Assembly (NCBI GenBank): GCA_905182525.1
Contig: CAJJBV010000001.1
Location: forward strand, 372,001-436,000
Source: Cryomorphaceae bacterium
GTDB taxonomy: Bacteria; Bacteroidota; Bacteroidia; Flavobacteriales_D; Parvicellaceae
DNA length: 64,000 bases
Reading direction: 5' to 3'
Position numbers and translations under genes: made by a program. This document shows, in pieces, positions 56,028 to 64,000 of this stretch (its first letter is position 1; each line of letters opens with the position of its first letter). The notes below the pieces were generated by a model, which had not been told where the DNA came from, searched no databases, and was given only the letters and a program-made list of their open reading frames with translations.

Positions 56028-59000
56028 ATGATAAAATCATCTTTTAAGAATCCCTACTTAATAATTGTTATTGCGCTAATGGTAAGTGTTCTAGGGAGTG
56101 TAATGATTCCAAGAATGCCTGTAGATATTCTTCCTCAGTTTAAGAAGTCTGCTATGCAAGTATTGACTTTGTATCCTGGAATGCCAAGTGAGGTTGTAGA
56201 AAAAGACATCACTAGTAGAATGGAAAGATGGACGGGACAATCTCCTGGAATAGAGAAACAGCTTTCTAAAAGTATAATGGGAGTTAGTGTGGTAACTAAC
56301 TTTTATGGAGAAGATGTATCTCCAGCAGAAGCAATGGCCAATACCTCGGCTTATGCTATGAGTGATATGTACTACCAGCCACCGGGAACACTTCCACCAA
56401 TGGTTCAGCCATTTGATCCAACTGCCTCAAAACCACTGATGTTACTAACTGTAAGTAGTGAAACTAAATCCGGAAAAGAACTGTACGATATTGCTTATTA
56501 CAACTTACGACAAATGCTTAGCGGGGTTAAAGGAATTATTGCTCCTGCTGCTTATGGAGGCTCTTTAAGGCGTATTTACATATTTGTAGATCCATTGAAA
56601 CTAGAAGCATTGGGCATTTCTCAGACAGAAGTAAACGATGCCATTCAAAAAAACACTACCATGATTCCATCTGGAATTGCTAAAATTGGAAACATCAACT
56701 ACGGGGTAGATGCCAAGGGAATGATAGTAAATGTTAAAGACTTTAATGACATTGTAATTACTTACCGAGATGGTGCACCAGTCTATGTAAAAGATGTTGG
56801 TGAGGCGGTAGACGCTAGTGCTATTCAAACTAACATTGCAAGAGTAGATGGTAAGGAACAAGTGTATTTGCCAATTTTTAAACGTCCTGGAGCCAATACT
56901 ATCCAGTCTGTAAACGAAGTAAAAAATGCCATTCCAAAACTAAAACAAAGGATGCCAGATGATGTGGAGATGAATGTTATTTTTGATCAATCTTCTTACG
57001 TAAGAAACTCTATAAACAGTTTAGTTTATGCAGTAATAAGTGGATTGATATTGGTAATTATTGTTTTACTAGTTTTTATTGGAAATATTCGTTCTGCTTT
57101 AGTAGTTTCTATAAGCTTACCGCTTTCTATTTTATTTTCTTTTATTGTCTTGTACATCTCGGGTCAAGCGATTAATAGCATAACTCTTGGGGGAATTGCT
57201 TTAGTACTTGGATTACTGGTAGACAATTCTATTGTTGTTATTGAAAACTTTGACAGACACTTAAAAATGGGGAAAAACTCCTTTCAAGCAGCGATGGATG
57301 CTGCTATTGAAGTTTCTAATCCTGTTCTGGCATCTACTTTGGTAATAATTGTGGTGTTTTTTCCAGTATTTTTTCTTACTGGAATAACCAAGTTTCTTTT
57401 TTCTCCTTTGGCCATTACAGTTACAGGAGCAATGGTAGGTTCTTACCTATTTTCACTGACCTTAACTCCCATACTGGCAGCATTTCTTTTCAAGAATAAA
57501 TTGGCCAATTCAGAAAACAAAAAAAAGAACTTTTTCCAAGGGTTTATTCAATTTTTAAATACCCAGTACAAAAAGAGTTTGGCATTTATTTTACGATTTA
57601 GAGCCATTACTTTACTAATCACCATTGCATTATTTATTTTCTCTTTAAGCCAAATAACAGAGTTAGGTTATGAACTATTTCCACAGTCAGACGTGGGGCA
57701 AATGGAAATTCAAGTACGTATGGAGTCTGGAACCACTTTGGAAACTACTCAAGAAACCATTGTACTCATGGAGCAAGAGATAAGAGCAGAAGCTGGGGAT
57801 GATTTAGAGCAAATTATTTCAAATATTGGTGTTTTTTACGATTTGCCTGCTGCTTATACCCCTAATTCTGGTACACAAGACGCATTTATTGGGGTTCAGC
57901 TAAAGAAAGAACATAAAAAAAGCACCTTTGAATATGCCAATAGTTTAAGAAAACAATTCAAAAATAAGTTCCCTGGAGTTGAAATTAGTTTTAATACCGG
58001 AGGTTTAATTACAGCTGCACTTAATGAGGGGAAACCGTCTCCTATAGATGTGCAGATTAAGGGAAACAAACTTGAAAAACTAAGGTCGATAGCAGAACAA
58101 ATTAGAGATACGATGAATACCCTTTCTAATTTGAGAGATGTAAGAGTACTACAAAGAATAGACCAGCCATCTAAAAACATAGATATAGACAGAATAAAAG
58201 CAGCAGAATTGGGTGTAGAACCGGTAGATGCTATTAAAAACATGGTTTCTGCATTAAATTCCTCTACTACTTTTAACAAATCTTTTTGGATTGATGAAAG
58301 AAATGGAAACCATTATTATGTAGGTATCACCTATCCAGAAAATGAGATAAATACAGAATTTACTATTGAAAACGTAGCTGTTGGGAGTAAAACAAGTGAT
58401 AAAACCATACCATTTAGAAATTTTTCTAAAATTACAGAGGGAACCAACCCGGTAGAAATCAACCACCACAATTTAATGAGAACTTTTAATGTTTACGCCA
58501 ATGTAGATGGAGCAGATATTGGCCATGTTTCGGACGAAGTTAAAGACTTAATTTCGGGGATAAAATTGCCAAAAGGTTACGAAGTTAATTTTGATGGAGA
58601 GGTGGTAATGATACAGCAATCTTTTAGCGGATTAAGCTTAGGTCTTTTATTGGCAATTGCCTTTGCATTTTTAATTATCACCCCCTTATTTAAGTCTTTT
58701 AGGCAGCCATTTATTATTATTCTGGCTTTTCCTCTTGGGTTAATGGGTGTGATTTTCTTAATGAAAATTACCGATACTTACCTTAGTATTCAATCTATTA
58801 TGGGGATTATTATGATGGTAGGAATTTCTGTTTCCTATGGAAATATTTTAATAGATAGAATTAACAATTTAATTATCGATGGACAAAGTAAGACAGACGC
58901 TATTATCAATGGCTCAAGCGAAAGGTTCAGACCCATACTTATGACTGCCGCAACTACTATTTTCGGACTGCTTCCTACTGCGCTTTCTACCCAGGCAGGA

Positions 59001-59120
59001 ACTGAGGCAAACGTACCATTGGCTATTGCTGTAATTGGCGGGACTTTTATGACTACCCTACTTACTTACTATATTATTCCAATACTTTATTCATTCATTG
59101 CCAAAAAATCTCAATCATGA
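56028..59120 (+). CDS. RND efflux transporter permease (AcrB/MMPL superfamily)
   Basis: Proton-driven inner-membrane pump of 1030 residues, normal for the class. Twelve membrane helices in the classical layout. VDILPQFKKSAMQVLTLYPG opens the porter domain, and TM4 has GLLVDNSIVVIEN (the proton-relay region, with D-N where AcrB has D-D). Second half: YELFPQSDVGQMEIQVRM and TM10-11 IMGIIMMVGISVSYGNILID. It is followed by the adaptor with a 4 nt overlap. The operon looks less AT-rich than its neighbours. Confidence 0.93.
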   Translation: MIKSSFKNPYLIIVIALMVSVLGSVMIPRMPVDILPQFKKSAMQVLTLYPGMPSEVVEKDITSRMERWTGQSPGIEKQLSKSIMGVSVVTNFYGEDVSPAEAMANTSAYAMSDMYYQPPGTLPPMVQPFDPTASKPLMLLTVSSETKSGKELYDIAYYNLRQMLSGVKGIIAPAAYGGSLRRIYIFVDPLKLEALGISQTEVNDAIQKNTTMIPSGIAKIGNINYGVDAKGMIVNVKDFNDIVITYRDGAPVYVKDVGEAVDASAIQTNIARVDGKEQVYLPIFKRPGANTIQSVNEVKNAIPKLKQRMPDDVEMNVIFDQSSYVRNSINSLVYAVISGLILVIIVLLVFIGNIRSALVVSISLPLSILFSFIVLYISGQAINSITLGGIALVLGLLVDNSIVVIENFDRHLKMGKNSFQAAMDAAIEVSNPVLASTLVIIVVFFPVFFLTGITKFLFSPLAITVTGAMVGSYLFSLTLTPILAAFLFKNKLANSENKKKNFFQGFIQFLNTQYKKSLAFILRFRAITLLITIALFIFSLSQITELGYELFPQSDVGQMEIQVRMESGTTLETTQETIVLMEQEIRAEAGDDLEQIISNIGVFYDLPAAYTPNSGTQDAFIGVQLKKEHKKSTFEYANSLRKQFKNKFPGVEISFNTGGLITAALNEGKPSPIDVQIKGNKLEKLRSIAEQIRDTMNTLSNLRDVRVLQRIDQPSKNIDIDRIKAAELGVEPVDAIKNMVSALNSSTTFNKSFWIDERNGNHYYVGITYPENEINTEFTIENVAVGSKTSDKTIPFRNFSKITEGTNPVEINHHNLMRTFNVYANVDGADIGHVSDEVKDLISGIKLPKGYEVNFDGEVVMIQQSFSGLSLGLLLAIAFAFLIITPLFKSFRQPFIIILAFPLGLMGVIFLMKITDTYLSIQSIMGIIMMVGISVSYGNILIDRINNLIIDGQSKTDAIINGSSERFRPILMTAATTIFGLLPTALSTQAGTEANVPLAIAVIGGTFMTTLLTYYIIPILYSFIAKKSQS

Positions 59121-60226
59121 GCTTAAAACAACCCAATAATATTCTTTCTATTCTATGCTTACTATTTATTGCTTTTGGATGTAACTCTTCTACAGAAAAA
59201 GAAGGGAATAGTGAAGTTGTTGAATCTTTTTTTCAAGAAGAAATCAATACTTCTAGTGTAGAAGTTGTACAACCGTCTTACCACTCTTTTATTTCCAGAA
59301 CAATGATTACTGGAGTTGCCAAAGCCTATAGAAAGGTAATGGTTCACCCTATGGAAAGTGGATATGTCCAAAGTATAGGAAAAGACATAGGAGATTTGGT
59401 TTATGCCAACGATGCTATAGCTACACTTTATAATCCAGAGCTATTGAGAGATGCAGAAAAGCTGAAGGCAGAACTAATTGCCAAAAAAGCTATTTACGAG
59501 CGTTTAAACTCAATTCAAGAAAATACTCCATCACTATCGCCCATTCAACAATTGGAAGCCGCAGAAGCCGCCTATTTGTCAACTCAAGCAGATTTGAGCG
59601 CCATCAACGATAGAATTAGCCTACTTACAGTTAAAGCACCATTTACAGGCCGAATTACTAAGAAAATGGTGAATGTGGGGGATTTAGTACAAAGTGGAAT
59701 TAACAATAGTGGAACCAAACCACTAGTAGAATTGCAACAAACCCACCCAATTAGGTTAACGGTTACAGTTCCTGAGAGCGATGCTAGTTTTATAAAAGTG
59801 GGATTATTGTCTCAAATAAATTTCCCAGAGTTGCCCGATGGAAATTACTCTGAAAAAGTAACTAGAACAGCCAAAGCCCTAGAGGCTAGTTCTAAAACAA
59901 TGCTGGTAGAGATAGACATTGCCAATAAAAGCGAGGCAATTCTTCCAGGGATGTATGCCAAGGTTACTATGGAATTGTCTAGTAGAGACAACGTGCTTTC
60001 TCTTCCTAGTAAAACTAAAACCATGATAGACGATGCTCCCCATATACTGGTGGTAAATAATGGTGTAGTAGAAAAAATAGCTTTGGAAATAGGATTAGAA
60101 AATGCCAACTATTACGAGGTACTAAATAGTAATATTAACGACTCTACACTGGTAATTTCAAGGGGAAAAAGTCTTGTAAAAACAGGAAACAAAGTTTATC
60201 CAGTTTTAAAAAAATCTGAAGAATGA
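59117..60226 (+). CDS. RND efflux adaptor (membrane-fusion protein, HlyD type)
   Basis: Periplasmic adaptor between the pump and the outer-membrane channel. It has 369 residues with a lipoprotein signal (FIAFGCNSS, residues 17-25). A lipoyl-type half (GYVQSIGKDIGDLVYANDAIATLYNPEL) leads to a coiled-coil hairpin (about 105-155) and a second half VKAPFTGRITKKMVNVGDLVQSG. Beta-barrel and membrane-proximal domains follow. It overlaps both neighbours by 4 nt. Confidence 0.9.
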   Translation: MSLKQPNNILSILCLLFIAFGCNSSTEKEGNSEVVESFFQEEINTSSVEVVQPSYHSFISRTMITGVAKAYRKVMVHPMESGYVQSIGKDIGDLVYANDAIATLYNPELLRDAEKLKAELIAKKAIYERLNSIQENTPSLSPIQQLEAAEAAYLSTQADLSAINDRISLLTVKAPFTGRITKKMVNVGDLVQSGINNSGTKPLVELQQTHPIRLTVTVPESDASFIKVGLLSQINFPELPDGNYSEKVTRTAKALEASSKTMLVEIDIANKSEAILPGMYAKVTMELSSRDNVLSLPSKTKTMIDDAPHILVVNNGVVEKIALEIGLENANYYEVLNSNINDSTLVISRGKSLVKTGNKVYPVLKKSEE

Positions 60227-61602
60227 ATAGGTATTTAGAGTATTTATTAAAATTAAAGCTATTTGTAGCTTTTTTACTGCTACTAAGCAATGGTTACGGG
60301 CAGGAAATATCGACAATAAGTATAGAATCTTCACTTAAAATAGCAGGCGCTAACAACCTGACTATAAGCAAATTAAATTTAAATAAAACAGTGTTAGAAG
60401 CCGATCTTCTAATAAGCAAAGGATGGTGGATACCAGAAATTTTTGCAGGCATTCAAACTAGACAATTGCAAGGGGCTGCAATGAATGGCAATGGCAGTTT
60501 TTTTACCGATGTAAACCAGCAAAACTTATGGAATGGTGTTGGGATTGATGCGCTATGGAATATTGGAGAAGGAATATATAAAACTAAGGCGTCTGAGTTA
60601 AAACTAGAAGCCAATACTTACAAAACCACTGCAGAAAAAAATATAGTACTTCTAGATGTTGCAGACACTTATTACCAGCTGCTAATTGGGTTTTTAAAAG
60701 CAAATGCATACCATCAGCTTCATTCTGTAGCGGATAACATCTCTCAACAATTGGCACTACAGGTTGGGGTAGGTTTGGCTTATGAATCGGAGCTTTTATT
60801 GGCCCAAAGTAATGTTCACCATTTAAAAATTCAAGAATTAAACCAGCAAAAATATTACTATAAAAAAAGTGCCCAACTATCGCGTTTATTGAATTTAAAC
60901 CCTTTTAATAATTTAATTCCTATAGATACTATTTTAAAACCTATAGAATTGGTGAACATAGATTCCTTGGAAAACTTGGACTCTTTGGGCAATAACAGAG
61001 CAGAAATTCAAGAAGCAAAACTTTTGCTTAAAGCAGTTAGCGCAGAGAAACTAACCACTACCAAAGCGTTTTTTATTCCCAATGTAAGACTCAATAGTTT
61101 TGGTTCTCTTTACGGAGGACTGTTGGGGCCAGTTTCATTAATGCCTAGCTCACCAGGATCGGAAATTAAGCAGCTCTACCCTACTACTTCCTTAAATTTC
61201 TCTTTGCAGTGGAAGATTCCAATTGAAAAACTTATTTACAATGGTCCAACTAAAAAAATGGAAGCTAGTGAACAAATTAAAGAATTGGAAATTAAAGAAA
61301 TTAAAGCGGCTATTAACCAAGATATAGGCATAGCAAAACAAAATATACTTATAAGTAAACAGCAAACGGAGCTGGCCAATAAGGCTTACTTACAAAGCAA
61401 AGAAGCATTTAACCAATGTGCCAAAAGACAAGAACTAGGTACTATACGGCCTTTTGAATTATTACAAGCTCAGGAAATATTTATTCAATCTAAACTAGAT
61501 TATATTGAAGCAATTGCCAATTATCAACACAGCGCAATATGCTTTTCAGGTAGCTACTGGAATAAATTTATAATACAGACGGTTACTACGTTTAATAAAT
61601 AA
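60223..61602 (+). CDS. TolC-family outer-membrane efflux protein
   Basis: The outer channel of the RND system, 459 residues with a signal peptide at 1-26 (SNGYGQE). Two TolC-type repeats of long helices: ISIESSLKIAGANNLTISKL and DVADTYYQLLIGFLKA in the first half, and AAINQDIGIAKQNILISKQQ with TIRPFELLQAQEIFIQSKLDY in the second. It overlaps the adaptor gene by 4 nt and ends the operon. Confidence 0.9.
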   Translation: MNRYLEYLLKLKLFVAFLLLLSNGYGQEISTISIESSLKIAGANNLTISKLNLNKTVLEADLLISKGWWIPEIFAGIQTRQLQGAAMNGNGSFFTDVNQQNLWNGVGIDALWNIGEGIYKTKASELKLEANTYKTTAEKNIVLLDVADTYYQLLIGFLKANAYHQLHSVADNISQQLALQVGVGLAYESELLLAQSNVHHLKIQELNQQKYYYKKSAQLSRLLNLNPFNNLIPIDTILKPIELVNIDSLENLDSLGNNRAEIQEAKLLLKAVSAEKLTTTKAFFIPNVRLNSFGSLYGGLLGPVSLMPSSPGSEIKQLYPTTSLNFSLQWKIPIEKLIYNGPTKKMEASEQIKELEIKEIKAAINQDIGIAKQNILISKQQTELANKAYLQSKEAFNQCAKRQELGTIRPFELLQAQEIFIQSKLDYIEAIANYQHSAICFSGSYWNKFIIQTVTTFNK

Positions 61603-61854
61603 TTTATTGGTAAAATAAAAAATGACCTTTTTTAAGAAGACTATTTTTAGGGTATTTTCAATACAGATAGAATTTTTTAATAAACTTTATCTGATTATTT
61701 TTTGAACAATTGTTTGTGAAAAATTATCATTTATGAAAAATTCAAATTAGTTTTTTGTATAAAAACTATACTCAATTTTAACTCTGTTAATTGCTTTTAC
61801 GTTTTATTTCATGAGCAGAGCTAAATACAATACCAAATCAAACAATAAAGAAGT
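61603..61854. other. AT-rich gap without a supported gene
   Basis: About 250 bases after the TolC stop. A short frame (ending SRAKYNTKSNNKEV at 61858) includes a hydrophobic stretch but has an in-frame stop before it and no proper start. I see no promoter, repeat or RNA. Confidence 0.4.
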
Positions 61855-62237
61855 TTAATTTTCATTTTCAACTGACAGAAACCAATCTACCCATGCATCT
61901 AATTGAGATATTGAATTTGGCCTTAATAAAATCTCTCGCTTATTATCTAATAAATGACAAGGTTGGTGTACCAAAGACATAATAATCTTTCGCTACTTGG
62001 CTGTCCCATTTCTTGTAATCGCAGTAGGTGAAAAAGGGATATGCACTCTGTGACTTTCTCAAAATACTCCTGCTCTGTATCAAGAGAAATATAGACAACC
62101 TCTACTCCCAAATTACGCCACTTTACGATAAGGAATTTTTAATCAGTTGGGGGATATTGTCCTCTCCAATTTCTCTTGAGAAGAAATATTTTGAGGAAAT
62201 AATAAAATAATAAACAGAAAAAAAAGTATGGAAGTAA
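61855..62237 (-). pseudogene. Decayed thioredoxin-fold (TlpA-like) gene
   Basis: Translating the minus strand gives pieces of one protein. A signal-like LFIILLFPQNISSQ is followed by EDNIPQLIK, then KWRNLGVEVVYISLDTEQEYFEK, then DYYVFGTPTLSFLLDNK and QLDAWVDWFLSVENEN to a TAA at 61855-61857. These are the last parts of a TlpA-type protein (the FGTPT loop is the cis-proline). The Cys-x-x-Cys part is missing and two to three frame changes occur, so it cannot work. It lies just downstream of trxB. Confidence 0.6.
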
Positions 62238-62266
62238 ACTTATTATTTATTAAAGTATTCACTTTC

Positions 62267-63238
62267 TTAATGCAAACCCTTAGCAGCCAAATACCTTTCT
62301 GCGTCCAGTGCTGCCATACAGCCAGTGCCTGCAGCAGTTACTGCTTGTCGGTATACATGATCGGCAGCGTCTCCAGAAACAAAAACTCCCTCTATATTGG
62401 TTTTAGAAGAACCTGGATTGTTTACAATGTATCCACTTTCATCCATTGATAACCATGGGCTAAAAACTTTGGTGTTAGGAGTATGTCCAATTGCAATAAA
62501 TACGCCCGTACATGGAATATCATGTTTTTCTTGAGTTTTATTATTAACCACTCTAGCTCCTGTAACAACATTACCATCTCCTAAAACCTCATCTAGTTCT
62601 GTTGAGTGTAATATTTCAATGTTTTCTATTCCTCTGACACGATCTGCCATTATCTTAGATGCTCTAAACTCGTCTTTTCTTACCAGCATAGTAACTTTAG
62701 TACAAATATTAGCTAAATAAGATGCTTCTTCACAAGCAGAATCTCCTGCACCAACAATAACAGTTTCTTGTCCTTTGTAAAAGAAACCATCACAAACAGC
62801 ACATGCCGATACTCCACCTCCGTTTGATAAGTAATGCTGTTCAGAATCTAATCCTAAATATCTTGCCGAAGCACCAGTGGAGATTACAATAGTATCGGAA
62901 TGTATTTCTAACTTATTATCAACCCAAACCTTATGAACGGGGCCAGTAAAATCAACTTTTGTAATCATTCCTGATCTTACATCAGTTCCAAATCTTTTGG
63001 CTTGCTCTTCTAAATCTACCATCATTTGAGTTCCATTAACACCCTTAGCATAACCAGGGAAATTATCAACATCTGTTGTAGTAGTAAGTTGACCACCAGG
63101 TTGTATTCCTTGATATAGAATTGGGAACATATTTGCTCTAGAAGCATAAATAGCAGCTGTAAAACCAGCTGGACCAGAACCTACAATTAAACACTTAACT
63201 TTTTCAATAGTTGGCATAAATAATTTTTTAGATTTCAA
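62267..63238 (-). CDS. trxB: Thioredoxin reductase (NADPH)
   Basis: FAD enzyme reducing thioredoxin with NADPH. It has 323 residues. The FAD site GSGPAGFTAAIYASRANM lies near residue 17, the redox-active pair is CAVCDG near residue 144, the NADPH loop is VGAGDSACEEASYLA, and the C-terminal FAD motif is VFVSGDAADHVYRQAVTAAG. Full length; the first five residues before MPTIEKVKC may be an over-extension. A TATATTTG box lies 18 nt upstream of the MPTIEK-type start region. Confidence 0.97.
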   Translation of the reverse strand: MKSKKLFMPTIEKVKCLIVGSGPAGFTAAIYASRANMFPILYQGIQPGGQLTTTTDVDNFPGYAKGVNGTQMMVDLEEQAKRFGTDVRSGMITKVDFTGPVHKVWVDNKLEIHSDTIVISTGASARYLGLDSEQHYLSNGGGVSACAVCDGFFYKGQETVIVGAGDSACEEASYLANICTKVTMLVRKDEFRASKIMADRVRGIENIEILHSTELDEVLGDGNVVTGARVVNNKTQEKHDIPCTGVFIAIGHTPNTKVFSPWLSMDESGYIVNNPGSSKTNIEGVFVSGDAADHVYRQAVTAAGTGCMAALDAERYLAAKGLH

Positions 63239-63243
63239 ATATA
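63236..63243 (-). promoter_or_regulatory. -7 box of trxB
   Basis: TATATTTG on the minus strand, 18 nt before an ATG that opens MPTIEKVKC. The frame extended to 63238 would start inside this box, so the internal ATG (63218-63220) is the better trxB start. Confidence 0.5.
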
Positions 63244-63272
63244 TTATTTAACAATATGTTAGTGAAATAAAC

Positions 63273-64000
63273 TTATTCACAAATTAAGGTGTCATAGCTA
63301 GATCCGTAACCATAAAAAACACCAATACCATCACCTTCTACATTATATGGTAAATTACCAGACGATGAAAATATACTACCGTTAGATGCAGCAGCATTTT
63401 CCATTGCTCTAACATATAAATAAATTGGATAAGTTGTTGTTGAACTTTTAACAACAACAGTGTCTCCACGAGAAAAAAAACTTCCTTCAACCCCACTATC
63501 ATCTGGACCTTCTACCACTCCATTAACACCTCTTGGTAAAACAAAATCAAATTTCAAACCATTAAATAATTTATCATCTGTAGTACTTCCAATAGGTGGT
63601 AAAAATCTTTTGTCCTTCACCTCACCCAAAACATTATCAAATGGCGCTTCATAATTATAGGTGTAACTATTTATTCTTTTAGAAAACCATCGATAACAGT
63701 TTCCAACGGTATCTGGATCTTTAAAATTACATTTTATCCAACCTAGTGTATCATCAAAGGCAATGTAAGGATCGAACCAAACACTATCCATTTGCACAGG
63801 ATAAGGGATTTGAGCTTTTGCAGTTAAAGTATCACCCTGGTGATATACATTTAAAGTATAATTTTTCCCAAATTGTCCAATAACATCAGGATTACTTGTT
63901 GTATATCCAGGTAGTGGCAGTCCATTTGTAGCTATGAGACCAAAATCTAAATCAAATTCATTAATACCATCGCTTAACTTAACCTGGGCATCAGTGATAA
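63273..64000 (-). CDS. DUF4249 family outer-membrane protein (N-terminus off the edge)
   Basis: Bacteroidota outer-membrane-associated protein of the DUF4249 family, often paired with TonB receptors; function unknown. The frame is open from 64000 to the TAA at 63273, about 240 codons. Visible motifs: QVKLSDGINEFDLDF, QFGKNYTLNVYHQGDTLTAKA, IPYPVQMDSVWFD and the C-terminal FSRGDTVVVKSSTTTYPIYLYVRAMENA. The start lies beyond the window. Confidence 0.8.
   Translation of the reverse strand, partial: ITDAQVKLSDGINEFDLDFGLIATNGLPLPGYTTSNPDVIGQFGKNYTLNVYHQGDTLTAKAQIPYPVQMDSVWFDPYIAFDDTLGWIKCNFKDPDTVGNCYRWFSKRINSYTYNYEAPFDNVLGEVKDKRFLPPIGSTTDDKLFNGLKFDFVLPRGVNGVVEGPDDSGVEGSFFSRGDTVVVKSSTTTYPIYLYVRAMENAAASNGSIFSSSGNLPYNVEGDGIGVFYGYGSSYDTLICE

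Noticed and set aside
61740-61860. Small membrane protein gene after the TolC gene
   Set aside because: The hydrophobic stretch is preceded by an in-frame stop and lacks a start codon and promoter.
1-64000. tRNA, rRNA, CRISPR arrays, insertion sequences or prophage
   Set aside because: None recognised on either strand; the few gaps longer than 150 bases show no cloverleaf, spaced repeats or terminal inverted repeats.

Overview
The window is chromosomal DNA of a Bacteroidota bacterium, most likely of the order Flavobacteriales. The base composition is strongly AT-rich. Promoter-like boxes follow the Bacteroidota pattern TTTG-N19-21-TAnnTTTG. The gene content is typical of the group: type IX secretion and gliding parts (PorT, a PorE-like OmpA protein, a GldI-like FKBP lipoprotein), menaquinone genes (menC, menE, ubiE/menG), DUF4249, a TonB receptor, a TamA-like barrel and a split 5'-nucleotidase. 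No rRNA, tRNA, CRISPR array, prophage or insertion sequence was recognised.

Layout. 1-17.7 kb: comEC (running off the left edge), a DUF1566 exported protein, dnaK with a hairpin terminator, an ffh-folD-accC operon, a glycosyltransferase, ftsK-lolA, recN, a PorE-like protein and a thioesterase. 17.7-22.2 kb: a two-gene 5'-nucleotidase, dnaA, a low-molecular-weight phosphatase and an RsmI-like methyltransferase. 22.2-29.2 kb: FKBP lipoproteins with nrnA, two unknown exported proteins, a winged-helix regulator with a membrane partner, and fbaA-accD. 29.3-41.8 kb: TamA-like barrel, TrmH-type methyltransferase, porT, ubiE, an OM barrel protein, M42 peptidase, hemB, yaaA, comB, gcvT and two fragmented glycosyltransferases. 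41.9-48.7 kb: nucleotide-sugar dehydratase, menC-menE, a DUF6702-like protein and an M1 peptidase. 48.8-52.3 kb: a thiamine-uptake locus (TPP riboswitch, TonB receptor, NadR-like kinase, PnuT). 52.4-55.9 kb: a five-gene operon of 6-pyruvoyl-tetrahydropterin synthase, GTP cyclohydrolase I, SRPBCC, SDR and photolyase. 56-61.6 kb: an RND efflux operon. 61.6-64 kb: a decayed thioredoxin-fold gene, trxB and a partial DUF4249 gene.

The most striking property is the number of conserved genes broken by single-base shifts, most of them one extra base. These include accC, folD, ftsK, the TamA-like gene, gcvT, menE and folE; the TonB receptor and two glycosyltransferases are broken many times. Once the shifts are undone, the frames I followed read through without nonsense codons. 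That points to an unpolished long-read assembly more than to gene decay, although six of the +1 sites share the tetranucleotide TCTA in the same phase.

Other points of interest are: -7 boxes lying exactly 4 nt upstream of start codons, suggesting leaderless mRNAs; the TPP-riboswitch locus with a kinase of unknown substrate; the pterin/photolyase operon whose SDR lacks its catalytic tyrosine; and a perfect palindrome over the promoter of the regulator operon.
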